Assembly: GCA_902495525.1 (NCBI GenBank)
Contig: CABUXL010000020.1
Span: forward strand, 1 to 31,523
Length of the DNA stretch: 31,523 bases
Origin: an uncultured Collinsella sp.
GTDB taxonomy: Bacteria > Actinomycetota > Coriobacteriia > Coriobacteriales > Coriobacteriaceae
Direction: 5' to 3'
Position 1 is the stretch's first letter, and every line of letters starts with the position of its first letter. The position numbers and the translations under genes were made by a program. Below the pieces are notes generated by a model. That model did no database searches, was not told where the DNA came from, and saw only the letters and a list, made by a program, of their open reading frames with translations. Of the stretch, positions 16,142 through 30,349 are shown in pieces.

Positions 16142-16615
16142 TTACCAACGATAGTGAGAGAACGCGCGGTTGGCCTCGGCCATCTTGAAGACGTCCTCAC
16201 GCTTCTTGACGGAAGCGCCCAGGCCGTTGGAAGCGTCGAGAATCTCGTTGGCGAGACGCTCGGCCATGGTCTTCTCCTTGCGAGCGCGGGAGAAGTTGAC
16301 GATCCAGCGGATACCCAGAGCGGTGGAACGACGGGAGTTGACCTCCATCGGGACCTGATAGGTAGCGCCACCGACACGCTTGGGCTTAACCTCGAGCGTA
16401 GGCTTGACGTTGTCCATAGCCTTCTTGAAGGTAGCGAGAGCGTCGCCACCCTCGGACTTCTCGGCAACGATCTCGAAAGCGGTGTAAACGATGCGCTCAG
16501 CGGTGGCCTTCTTGCCGTCAAGAAGGACCTTGTTGATGAGCTGAGTCACCAGGCGGTTGTTGTAAACGGCGTCAGGCTGAACCTCACGACGATTAGCTGC
16601 TGCACGACGCGGCAT
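16142..16615 (-). CDS. rpsG: 30S ribosomal protein S7
   Basis: A 157-residue S7, a primary assembly protein of the 30S head that contacts the E and P sites. MPRRAAANRREVQPD, NKVLLDGKK and a C-terminal FSHYRW are family features. AAGGAG lies 7 nt before the ATG. Second gene of the str operon, 73 bp after rpsL. Confidence 0.97.
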   Translation of the reverse strand: MPRRAAANRREVQPDAVYNNRLVTQLINKVLLDGKKATAERIVYTAFEIVAEKSEGGDALATFKKAMDNVKPTLEVKPKRVGGATYQVPMEVNSRRSTALGIRWIVNFSRARKEKTMAERLANEILDASNGLGASVKKREDVFKMAEANRAFSHYRW

Positions 16616-16688
16616 GTGAAATCTCCTTAAGTGTCTACCGTGCGGCGCTTAGGCGGCACACGGCGAAAGTATCAAAACGTTATCTGGC

Positions 16689-17066
16689 TTATTTAGCCTT
16701 GGGGCGCTTAGCACCGTACTTGGAACGGGCCTGCATACGGTTCTGGACCGGAGCAGCGTCGTAGGCGCCACGGATGACGTGATAACGGACACCAGGGAGG
16801 TCACGGACACGACCGCCGCGGACGAGCACGATGGAGTGCTCCTGCAGGTTGTGGCCCTCACCCGGGATGTAAGCAGTAACTTCGATGCCGTTGACGAGGC
16901 GAACACGGGCAACCTTACGAAGAGCCGAGTTCGGCTTCTTGGGGCTCGTGGTGAAGACGCGGGTGCACACGCCGCGCTTCTGGGAGTTGTGCTGCAGAGC
17001 AGCGTTCTTGGACTTCTTGGGCACGGAACGACGGCCCTGGCGAACCAGCTGGTTAATAGTAGGCAA
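16689..17066 (-). CDS. rpsL: 30S ribosomal protein S12
   Basis: A 125-residue S12, the decoding-centre protein. MPTINQLVRQGR opens it. TTSPKKPNSALRK holds the lysine whose change gives streptomycin resistance, here the sensitive form, and GGRVRDLPGVRYH is the second conserved loop. It starts with TTG at 17066, decided by AGGAG 6 nt upstream and by the family N-terminus. It heads the str operon about 85 nt after the predicted transcription start. Confidence 0.97.
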   Translation of the reverse strand: MPTINQLVRQGRRSVPKKSKNAALQHNSQKRGVCTRVFTTSPKKPNSALRKVARVRLVNGIEVTAYIPGEGHNLQEHSIVLVRGGRVRDLPGVRYHVIRGAYDAAPVQNRMQARSKYGAKRPKAK

Positions 17067-17159
17067 AGCGTACTCCTTCTCGAATGATTCCAGCTTTCTG
17101 TAAAGTGCAACGGCTTGAATCGAGGGGTCAGCATCCCCCTACGAAACACGCAGTTCGAT

Positions 17160-17188
17160 AGGATACGTGGCGTTAGCTGTGCCGTCAA
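17160..17188 (-). promoter_or_regulatory. Promoter of the rpsL-rpsG-fusA-rpsJ operon
   Basis: On the minus strand TTGACG (complement of 17183-17188), 17-bp spacer, TATCCT (complement of 17160-17165). Spacing is ideal and -35 differs from consensus at one base. The implied leader is about 85 nt and contains a small GGGG...CCCC hairpin. Confidence 0.75.
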
Positions 17189-17271
17189 CAGACCACGCCG
17201 CCGGGCGTATCCCAAAATGAGTATATTTCCGCAAAGCCTACACAAAAGGAATCCCCTTCGGTGCGCGGGGG

Positions 17272-17412
17272 CGGATTCCCGGTCCGGGCGGCCCGCTGTT
17301 TAAGTTTGCTGCTCTACAGTCCTGGCTCGCACGGAGGCCACATTAAGTGGCCTCCGGCTCGTGCGGAACTCGCGACAAACTTAACCCCTGTGCCGCCCGG
17401 CCCGGGAATCCG
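17272..17412 (+). repeat. Long inverted-repeat element with conserved core, copy 2
   Basis: Outer arms 17272-17292 and 17392-17412 pair over 21 positions with one mismatch, and inner arms 17300-17308 and 17376-17384 pair over 9 bp. The core 17309-17375 matches copy 1 closely: CTGCTCTACAGTCCTG, then a hairpin 17333-17341/17347-17355 with loop ATTAA, a GCAC/GTGC helix (17329-17332/17361-17364) and TGCGGAACTCGCGA. It lies in the 544-bp gap between the anti-sigma-like gene and rpsL, upstream of the rpsL promoter. Besides this element, the gap holds the rpsL promoter and leader, a 30-bp repeat (17436-17465) and a terminator (17573-17604). I see no gene in it. Confidence 0.85.
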
Positions 17413-17435
17413 ACGCGCTCGTCAGGGCAACGTTC

Positions 17436-17465
17436 CCTGCCAAAAAGGGACAGGTTTATTTTGGT
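17436..17465 (+). repeat. 30-bp repeat, left copy flanking the sigma/anti-sigma pair
   Basis: This 30-bp sequence, beginning CCTGCCAAAAAGGGACAGG, is an exact reverse complement of 19254-19283. Similarity continues for roughly a dozen more bases (GGTTTT..CTG) into the interval between the copies. It contains an imperfect hairpin (CCTGCC/GGGACAGG). Confidence 0.9.
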
Positions 17466-17572
17466 CGGTTTTATCTGGGAAAACACCACTCTTCACGGTG
17501 ATCCGCATCCATTTGCCACGTTCTTCCGAGAATCAGACGAATAACGTCCAATCCACTCGTCCATATAACGCT

Positions 17573-17604
17573 AAAAAGGCCGCTTCCCCCCTTGGGAAGC
17601 GGCC
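17573..17604 (-). terminator. Terminator after the anti-sigma-like gene
   Basis: A perfect 11-bp stem GGCCGCTTCCC/GGGAAGCGGCC (17578-17588 with 17594-17604) and 5-nt loop is followed on the minus strand by TTTTTAG. It is 7 bp beyond the stop codon. Confidence 0.9.
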
Positions 17605-17610
17605 CAGACT

Positions 17611-18687
17611 TTACGAATAAACGATGGTAAAGGGTACTTCTGTTTCGGTCTCTCCTGTTGACGTGCACCTCGTGCCCTCAAGCGTTACTGAGACCACTTG
17701 GTCGACATCGATCAACTTCGTTGGCAGCCAGATGTTCTCTCCGCTATTGCGCGCATAAGAAAAATATAAGTTGAACACCCCTGCGTCGTCATCTTCGACA
17801 ATCTGCTCCGATCCATCCTTGTAGCTGACGGTCAGCTTATTATCAACTGCATCAATGCCCAGATCATCGATGTGTGTCTGGATAGAAAACGGGCTGATCT
17901 CGAGAGGCGAGTCATCGGAGCGGAGTTCCTTTGTATCGACGTAAGCTCCAACGCTAAACTCGGGCGTCGATGCCTCGAACGGCTTCGCATCCTCGCCTTC
18001 GCCCTCGGTCCACGAGATATTCCAGGTGACCGCATGTTGAAAACCTCGCTCGCGATCCATAGAGGCAAAGTACATCGTGCCATTAATGACCGTGTCGCTT
18101 GATGTGTCCTTATCAATGGTGCAGCGTGTGTCAGCCCATTCCTCGCCGAAGTTCATGCTGGGCGTGCCGATGCCTTGTTCTTCTTCACCATAGAGAACAA
18201 GTTCGCCCGTCTCTGCTGCCGGCTTGTAGTAGTTAACGCCATTTGGATTGGACAGCGTAAACGTCACGGCACCGCAACCGTTTTTATCGATAGCCATCTC
18301 ATGGATATCAAGCGTATAGCCGTTACCCTCGACGGACAGATTAACCTTCTGGACTGCACCCTCCAGGCTTTGGGGCGCAATGCCGTCACCAAACTCTCTG
18401 GTGTAGGTGTATTTAGCCCCCGATGAGCCGCCGTTGGTCCAGGTAATGGAATCCCCATTGCCGTGGTTTCCCCAGGCTGAGGCAAAATAGCTGGAATTGA
18501 TAACGGCGTAGGCGACCCCTCCGGTCGCCAACACTCCGGCGAGACATCCGATTACGGCAACATAGAGAGACTTCGCGTGGCCCTTTCGATGAAGCGGCTC
18601 ACCCGCAGCGGTATTAAGGACGCGATCTGCAAGATTGCTATCGGCTTGGATGGACTCGAAGGCCTGCTTGATTTGGTTGGATTTCAC
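17611..18687 (-). CDS. Putative membrane-anchored anti-sigma factor, DUF4179-like
   Basis: A 358-residue protein with a short charged N-terminal cytoplasmic segment (1-40), one hydrophobic helix at about 41-63, and a large acidic extracytoplasmic part of beta-rich appearance with few cysteines. This layout, and its overlap with an ECF sigma gene, suggest a transmembrane anti-sigma factor resembling the DUF4179-type partners of Firmicutes sigma factors. No HxxxCxxC zinc anti-sigma motif is present. GTG 18687 has AGGAGG 6 nt upstream and lies 50 bp inside the sigma gene, so translation is likely coupled. The signal it senses cannot be read from sequence. Function is inferred from context and topology. 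Confidence 0.65.
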   Translation of the reverse strand: MKSNQIKQAFESIQADSNLADRVLNTAAGEPLHRKGHAKSLYVAVIGCLAGVLATGGVAYAVINSSYFASAWGNHGNGDSITWTNGGSSGAKYTYTREFGDGIAPQSLEGAVQKVNLSVEGNGYTLDIHEMAIDKNGCGAVTFTLSNPNGVNYYKPAAETGELVLYGEEEQGIGTPSMNFGEEWADTRCTIDKDTSSDTVINGTMYFASMDRERGFQHAVTWNISWTEGEGEDAKPFEASTPEFSVGAYVDTKELRSDDSPLEISPFSIQTHIDDLGIDAVDNKLTVSYKDGSEQIVEDDDAGVFNLYFSYARNSGENIWLPTKLIDVDQVVSVTLEGTRCTSTGETETEVPFTIVYS

Positions 18688-19156
18688 GGTCGCCCTCCTC
18701 TAGGATGAATTTGAGCTTCGATCGACCACGAGCTAAACGCGTTCGAACGGTCGCGGCTGGTACATGCAACAACTCGGCAATCTCTGAGGTCGAAAAGCCC
18801 AGATAGTAATAGAGCACGATGGGGATACGGAATCGTTCCGGAAGTCGCATAACGTCCGACAGGACAGCCCTGGTCTCATCCTGCGCTACCGATAGCGAAC
18901 CGGCCAGGTTCTCAATATCCTCCACGCGCCTCCACGGCTTTCGAAAGAGCGATTTGCATTCATTGATCGTGACCCGGATAAGCCAGCGGCGAAGATGCTC
19001 CCAACTCTCAAAATGTCCATCGCTTTTAAGCAGCTTAAGAAAGACATCTTGGGCAATATCGTCGGCATCGGCACGATCGCGCAGGTACGTCAATGCGATT
19101 CGAAACACGACATCCCTGTGATCTTCAACCGCCTGTCTAAAAGCTTGTTCTTCCAT
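18638..19156 (-). CDS. RNA polymerase sigma factor, ECF (sigma-70 family)
   Basis: A 172-residue group IV sigma factor. Region 2 contains ADADDIAQDVFLKLL (29-43) and WLIRVTINECKSLFR (58-72). Region 4 contains LPERFRIPIVLYYYLGFS, then EIAELLHVPAATVRTRLARG, a typical helix-turn-helix for -35 recognition. No region 3 or extra C-terminal domain. I start at ATG 19156, where GGGAGGTGA gives an excellent ribosome site; the longer open frame upstream covers the putative promoter. A sigma-W-like promoter lies about 50 bp upstream, suggesting autoregulation. The overlapping downstream gene is the probable anti-sigma factor. Confidence 0.9.
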   Translation of the reverse strand: MEEQAFRQAVEDHRDVVFRIALTYLRDRADADDIAQDVFLKLLKSDGHFESWEHLRRWLIRVTINECKSLFRKPWRRVEDIENLAGSLSVAQDETRAVLSDVMRLPERFRIPIVLYYYLGFSTSEIAELLHVPAATVRTRLARGRSKLKFILEEGDREIQPNQAGLRVHPSR

Positions 19157-19206
19157 AATCACCTCCCGGTGATGCTGATGTTTCTTGCTGAGGCCCTCAC
19201 CATAGA

Positions 19207-19233
19207 TACGCTTTGACCGAACGGAATGTTTCA
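19207..19233 (-). promoter_or_regulatory. Putative ECF-type autoregulatory promoter of the sigma gene
   Basis: On the minus strand TGAAAC (complement of 19228-19233), 17-bp spacer, CGTATC (complement of 19205-19210). The pattern resembles the Bacillus sigma-W consensus TGAAAC-N16-CGTA. The start point would fall near 19200, giving a leader of about 45 nt. Confidence 0.55.
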
Positions 19234-19253
19234 AATTCAAGCAGGAAAAACCT

Positions 19254-19283
19254 ACCAAAATAAACCTGTCCCTTTTTGGCAGG
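19254..19283 (-). repeat. 30-bp repeat, right copy flanking the sigma/anti-sigma pair
   Basis: Exact inverted copy of 17436-17465. It sits between the rpoC terminator and the sigma promoter. The pair encloses the complete sigma/anti-sigma module with its promoter and terminator (about 1.85 kb end to end). Confidence 0.9.
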
Positions 19284-19294
19284 TTTTCTTCAAC

Positions 19295-19331
19295 AAAAAA
19301 GACCCGCTTCCCTGTTGGGAAACGGGTCTTT
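19295..19331 (-). terminator. Rho-independent terminator after rpoC
   Basis: On the minus strand AAAGACCCGTTTCCC and GGGAAGCGGGTCTTT form a long GC-rich stem with a 4-nt loop, followed by a T-run (TTTTTTG). It lies 27 bp beyond the rpoC stop. Confidence 0.92.
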
Positions 19332-19357
19332 GGAAGGACGGTTAACGTACTTGGAAA

Positions 19358-23833
<4,476 letters not shown>

Positions 23834-23839
23834 AGTCAA

Positions 23840-27331
<3,492 letters not shown>

Positions 27332-27404
27332 CAGGTTTTTCCTCCTTCACGGAAATGCTCGGTGGGTTGGCGAGGCATAGCTTCGCCAGTTATCGCAACC
27401 TAAT

Positions 27405-27432
27405 AGTTTATCAGGTACCGACCGTTGGGCAA
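27405..27432 (-). promoter_or_regulatory. Candidate promoter of rpoBC
   Basis: TTGCCC (complement of 27427-27432), 16-bp spacer, TAAACT (complement of 27405-27410), with an upstream TG that would make an extended -10. The leader would be about 65 nt. The galU terminator upstream makes a local promoter necessary. Confidence 0.45.
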
Positions 27433-27508
27433 GAAAAGCCTTGACGCGATTGAGTTTTTGGAGTAGCAAAGTTTTTCGACAGAAAAGGTGCAGGTAGATA
27501 GGTGTGCA

Positions 27509-27524
27509 TCGAACATCTGTTCAT
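27509..27524. promoter_or_regulatory. LexA/SOS-box-like palindrome upstream of rpoB
   Basis: TCGAACATCTGTTCAT contains GAACA-TC-TGTTC and fits the Gram-positive/actinobacterial LexA pattern CGAAC-N4-GTTC. It is about 75 bp upstream of the proposed rpoB -35. A single short palindrome can occur by chance. Confidence 0.3.
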
Positions 27525-27565
27525 ATATTTTCTGTGAACAGAGAGCCGGCAATCGCAGCTCTTAT

Positions 27566-27599
27566 AAAAAACGGGCGCGAACCGAGATCCGCACCCGTA
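27566..27599 (-). terminator. Terminator after galU
   Basis: On the minus strand ACGGGTGCG and CGCGCCCGT pair (one U-G wobble) and are followed by TTTTTTATAAG. It lies about 20 bp beyond the galU stop. Confidence 0.85.
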
Positions 27600-27618
27600 A
27601 ATGTCGATGCCCGAAGGC

Positions 27619-28527
27619 TTACTTGCGCATCAAGCCGCCGCGCTCGTCGATGGCGTCCCAGAAGGCATCGGCAAAGCGGGGGTCGCTTGCAGCCATGAGG
27701 GCGTTAGTGGCCATCCAGCCAGAGGGAGTGCCGGTGTCGTAGCCCGAGAGCGGGTCGATGACGACAGCGTACATGGCCTCGCGGTCGAGCGAACGGGCCA
27801 TGGCGTCGGTGAGTTGAATCTCGCCGCCCTTGCCGGCCTGCTGATCGGCGAGCAGGTCCATAACCAGCGGGCTCAGCAGGTAACGACCGACGATGTACAG
27901 GTTGGACGGAGCAGCCTCGGGAGCGGGCTTCTCGACCAGACCGCCGATACGCCAGACAGCGCCCGGCTCGGCATCGGCAACGCCCTCGGCACCCTCGAGC
28001 GAACCGACGCGCTCACCGGCGATAACGCCGTAGCGGCTGACTTCCTCGGGCGAGCAAGCAGCGACGGCGATAACCGAAGCGCCACCGTGCTCCTTGGAAA
28101 CGGCGAGCATCTTGTCGCAGATGTCGCGGTTAGGCACAACGTAGTCGCCCAGAAGAACCAGGAAGTTCTCCCCTGCCACGGCGTCGGCAGCAGAGCGAAT
28201 AGCATGGCCGAGGCCCTTGGGCTCGTACTGATAACGGAAGTCGACCGGCATACCGCCAGCGTGGGCGACGGCATCGGCATAGGCGTTCTTGCCGCGCTCG
28301 CGCAGCAGGTTCTCGAGCGAGCGATCGGGCTGGAAGTAGTTCAGTAGCTCAGGCTTACCGGGAGAAGTAACGATGATGGCGTCGTCGACTTCCTCGGGGT
28401 CGAGCGCCTCCTCGACGACGTACTGAATGACGGGCTTGTCGAGCACCGGCAGCATCTCTTTGGGCGTGCACTTGGTGCCAGGCAGAAAACGCGTGCCAAG
28501 ACCGGCGGCGGGGATGATTGCCTTCAT
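27619..28527 (-). CDS. galU: UTP--glucose-1-phosphate uridylyltransferase
   Basis: A 302-residue nucleotidyltransferase making UDP-glucose for cell-surface polysaccharides and galactose metabolism. MKAIIPAAGLGTRFLPGTK then PKEMLPVLDKP is the nucleotide-binding signature. EPKGLGHAI, LLGDYVVP, GGLVEKP and GYDTGTPSGWMAT follow in the expected order, and length is normal. Start ATG 28527 gives the family N-terminus; the longer open frame upstream covers the promoter. AAAGGA lies upstream, preceded by a small GGCGC-AAAA-GCGCC hairpin (28551-28564). It sits between rplL and rpoB, which are adjacent in most bacteria, but has its own promoter and terminator. Confidence 0.95.
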   Translation of the reverse strand: MKAIIPAAGLGTRFLPGTKCTPKEMLPVLDKPVIQYVVEEALDPEEVDDAIIVTSPGKPELLNYFQPDRSLENLLRERGKNAYADAVAHAGGMPVDFRYQYEPKGLGHAIRSAADAVAGENFLVLLGDYVVPNRDICDKMLAVSKEHGGASVIAVAACSPEEVSRYGVIAGERVGSLEGAEGVADAEPGAVWRIGGLVEKPAPEAAPSNLYIVGRYLLSPLVMDLLADQQAGKGGEIQLTDAMARSLDREAMYAVVIDPLSGYDTGTPSGWMATNALMAASDPRFADAFWDAIDERGGLMRK

Positions 28528-28623
28528 GTTATTCAAAGATCCTTTCGCAGGCGCAAAAGCGCCCCATGCGTGCGGCACACAGCCGCAGACCAAATTGCGA
28601 TACCCTAGCATCTTACCGCTGGA

Positions 28624-28651
28624 ACTATATGTCGCTACAAGGCAGAGACAA
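28624..28651 (-). promoter_or_regulatory. Candidate promoter of galU
   Basis: TTGTCT (complement of 28646-28651), 16-bp spacer, TATAGT (complement of 28624-28629). The 314-bp interval between galU and rplL holds this promoter, the small leader hairpin and the rplL terminator; I see no gene in it. Confidence 0.5.
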
Positions 28652-28780
28652 TTCTTCAGCAGGTCAACGCAAATTATTGCTCGAATGGTGCAATTTTATT
28701 GCCCAACGGCAGGGTACCCGATACGACGCAAATCACAGAATATGGCAGTTTGAGCTACCGATGTCGAGGGACCGAAAAAC

Positions 28781-28813
28781 AAAAAAGACGGGGCTCGCAA
28801 TGCGAACCCCGTC
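28781..28813 (-). terminator. Terminator after rplL
   Basis: On the minus strand AGACGGGGTTCGCA and TGCGAGCCCCGTCT pair around a short loop with one wobble, followed by TTTTTTGTTTTT. This ends the rplJL transcript before galU. Confidence 0.92.
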
Positions 28814-28841
28814 TGCAAAGAAATCTGGCGAGAAAGCCTGA

Positions 28842-29219
28842 TTACTTGAGGGTGACAGCAGCGCCAGCAGCCTCGAGCTTCTCCTTGGCAGCCTCGGCGT
28901 CCTCCTTCTTGGCACCCTCGAGAACAGCCTTGGGAGCGCCCTCGACGACCTCCTTGGCCTCCTTCAGGCCAAGGTTGGTGAGCTCACGGACGGCCTTGAT
29001 GACCTGGATCTTGTTGTCGCCGAAGCCCTCGAGCACGACGTCAAACTCGGTCTTCTCCTCGGCCTCAGCAGCGCCAGCAGCGGGAGCGGCGACAACAGCG
29101 GCAGGAGCAGCGGCGGAAACGCCGAAGGTGTCCTCGATAGCCTTAACGAGCTCGGAAGCCTCGAGAAGGGTCATTTCCTTAAGAGCATCGATGATCTCAT
29201 CGGTGGTAAGCTTAGCCAT
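28842..29219 (-). CDS. rplL: 50S ribosomal protein L7/L12
   Basis: A 125-residue stalk protein that recruits translation GTPases. The N-terminal dimerisation part starts MAKLTTDEIIDALKEM, an Ala-rich hinge follows at about 36-55, and the C-terminal domain contains the conserved KIQVIKAVRELTNLGLKEAK surface for EF-G and EF-Tu. Start ATG 29219 is set by the family N-terminus and an AAAGGA site. It is cotranscribed with rplJ and followed by a terminator. Confidence 0.97.
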   Translation of the reverse strand: MAKLTTDEIIDALKEMTLLEASELVKAIEDTFGVSAAAPAAVVAAPAAGAAEAEEKTEFDVVLEGFGDNKIQVIKAVRELTNLGLKEAKEVVEGAPKAVLEGAKKEDAEAAKEKLEAAGAAVTLK

Positions 29220-29321
29220 TTCTAAGTCCTTTCGGTTTCCGTGTCTGTGCACGGAGATCAGTTAAAACACGGCGCGAATGCGCCAGGGGTGCGGCGTTGC
29301 CGCCGCGGGTGAAAACAGCGA

Positions 29322-29843
29322 CTAGGCTGCCTTCTGCTCGGAGACCTGCTGGATCGAACGAGCGAGACCAGAGGAAACGCCGTTGACGCAGACAGCGATG
29401 TCGCGAGCGAAACCGGAGATGAGACCGGCGATCTGGCCGAGAAGCTGATCCTTGGTGGGCAGCTCGGCGATAGCCTTAACATCATCAGCGGAAACGGCCT
29501 TGCCGTCGGAGATACCGCCCTTGATCTCAAGGACGCCCTTGGACTTAGCGGAGAAGTCCTTAAGGGCCTTAGCGGCCTCGACCGGCTCGGACTCGTAGAA
29601 CACATAAGCGACGGGGCCGGCGAGGATCTCGTCGATCTCGGGCTGCTCCTGGTTCTTGAGGGCGATCTTGACCAGGTTGTTCTTGTAGACCTTCATCTCG
29701 GCGCCGCACTCGCGAAGCTGATGACGCAGCTCCTGAGCCTGCTTAACCGTCAGACCGTTGTAGTTGACGACGAACAGACCGGCGTTCTCGGCGATACGGG
29801 ACTCGATCTCTGCAACCTTGTCGATTTTGTACTGCTGGGGCAT
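29322..29843 (-). CDS. rplJ: 50S ribosomal protein L10
   Basis: A 173-residue L10 that anchors L7/L12 dimers on the ribosomal stalk base and represses its own mRNA. The N-terminal domain has FVVNYNGLTVKQAQELR and an EMKVYKNNLVKIAL segment. The C-terminal helix that carries L12 dimers follows. ATG 29843 has GAGGAGGTG. It is first in rplJ-rplL; the leader carries an L10-type structure and an attenuator. Confidence 0.97.
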   Translation of the reverse strand: MPQQYKIDKVAEIESRIAENAGLFVVNYNGLTVKQAQELRHQLRECGAEMKVYKNNLVKIALKNQEQPEIDEILAGPVAYVFYESEPVEAAKALKDFSAKSKGVLEIKGGISDGKAVSADDVKAIAELPTKDQLLGQIAGLISGFARDIAVCVNGVSSGLARSIQQVSEQKAA

Positions 29844-29908
29844 GAATTACACCTCCTCGAATTCTTTCCGGGCACGGTCCGCCACAAGGACGTGACGGGG
29901 GCATGTCC

Positions 29909-29945
29909 AAAAAGAAAGCCCCCGCGCTGCATGAGCGACGGGGGC
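29909..29945 (-). terminator. Attenuator-type terminator in the rplJ leader
   Basis: On the minus strand GCCCCCG...CGGGGGC (complements of 29939-29945 and 29918-29924), with further inner pairing, is followed by TTTCTTTTT. It lies between the promoter and rplJ, so it must be conditional or leaky. Confidence 0.8.
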
Positions 29946-29959
29946 GAGAAGACATATCT

Positions 29960-30040
29960 ACTCGACCACCTCGGCTGGCGGGATATCCCATTAAGCTCGC
30001 GGGCAATGCCCGTTTGCGCCGGCTGTCTCTGGCAGCGGAT
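29960..30040 (-). ncRNA. Ribosomal protein L10 leader (autoregulatory 5' UTR)
   Basis: The minus strand has CAGAGACAGCCGG at the 5' side and, after a GC hairpin, TTAATGGG and CCAGCCGAGGTGG. These are hallmark segments of the L10-binding leader found before rplJ in many Gram-positive bacteria. Position downstream of the rplJ promoter and upstream of the attenuator fits feedback by free L10. With the promoter, attenuator and repeat copy 3 this accounts for most of the 506-bp gap before rplJ. Confidence 0.75.
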
Positions 30041-30059
30041 TCGTGCGTGAACCGAAAGT

Positions 30060-30088
30060 ATTATGGCGGGGACCCCGGCGTCGGTCAA
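30060..30088 (-). promoter_or_regulatory. Promoter of rplJL, -35 inside repeat copy 3
   Basis: TTGACC (complement of 30083-30088), 17-bp spacer, CATAAT (complement of 30060-30065). The start point is near 30053, giving a leader of about 210 nt. The -35 falls in the outer arm of the inverted-repeat element. Confidence 0.65.
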
Positions 30089-30299
30089 CGGGAAACCGGG
30101 CTGCACACAATTCCACCATCCGGCACGCTCCGCCGAAGGCCAGGCGCAAGGTTTCCGCTCGGTCAGGTCCTGGGCTCGCTCGGAAAGCACATTAAGTGCT
30201 TTCCGGCTCGTGCGGAATCTACGGAAACCTTGCGCCTGGCCTTCGGCGGCGCGGCCTGCGGTGACTTTGGGGCAGCCCGGTTTCCCGTTGGCCGGCGCC
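30077..30299 (+). repeat. Long inverted-repeat element with conserved core, copy 3
   Basis: The largest copy. Inner arms 30131-30157 and 30222-30248 pair perfectly over 27 bp. Outer arms 30086-30104 and 30272-30290 pair perfectly over 19 bp and continue to 30077/30299 with two G-T wobbles. The core 30158-30221 keeps CACATTAAGTG at the hairpin tip, but the stem changes from GGCCAC/GTGGCC to AAGCAC/GTGCTT in a compensatory way. The lower helix changes from AGTCC/GGAACT to GGTCC/GGAATC, again still pairing. It starts 51 bp after the aminotransferase stop and runs into the rplJ promoter. Confidence 0.88.
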
Positions 30300-30349
30300 C
30301 CCACTCATAAGCCTTAAGTCGGTGGGCTGATGTGTTGCGTCCCTGATGG

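Noticed and set aside
17272..17412. CRISPR array
   Set aside because: The repeats are single dispersed palindromes kilobases apart with no regular spacers and no cas genes.
17436..19283. A conventional insertion sequence with terminal inverted repeats
   Set aside because: The enclosed genes are sigma and anti-sigma-like, with no transposase, and no flanking target duplication was seen.
27488..27742. A small plus-strand gene preceded by the LexA-like box
   Set aside because: It runs through the galU terminator and into the 3' end of galU on the other strand, has no convincing ribosome site and an atypical Arg/Ser/Lys-rich composition.
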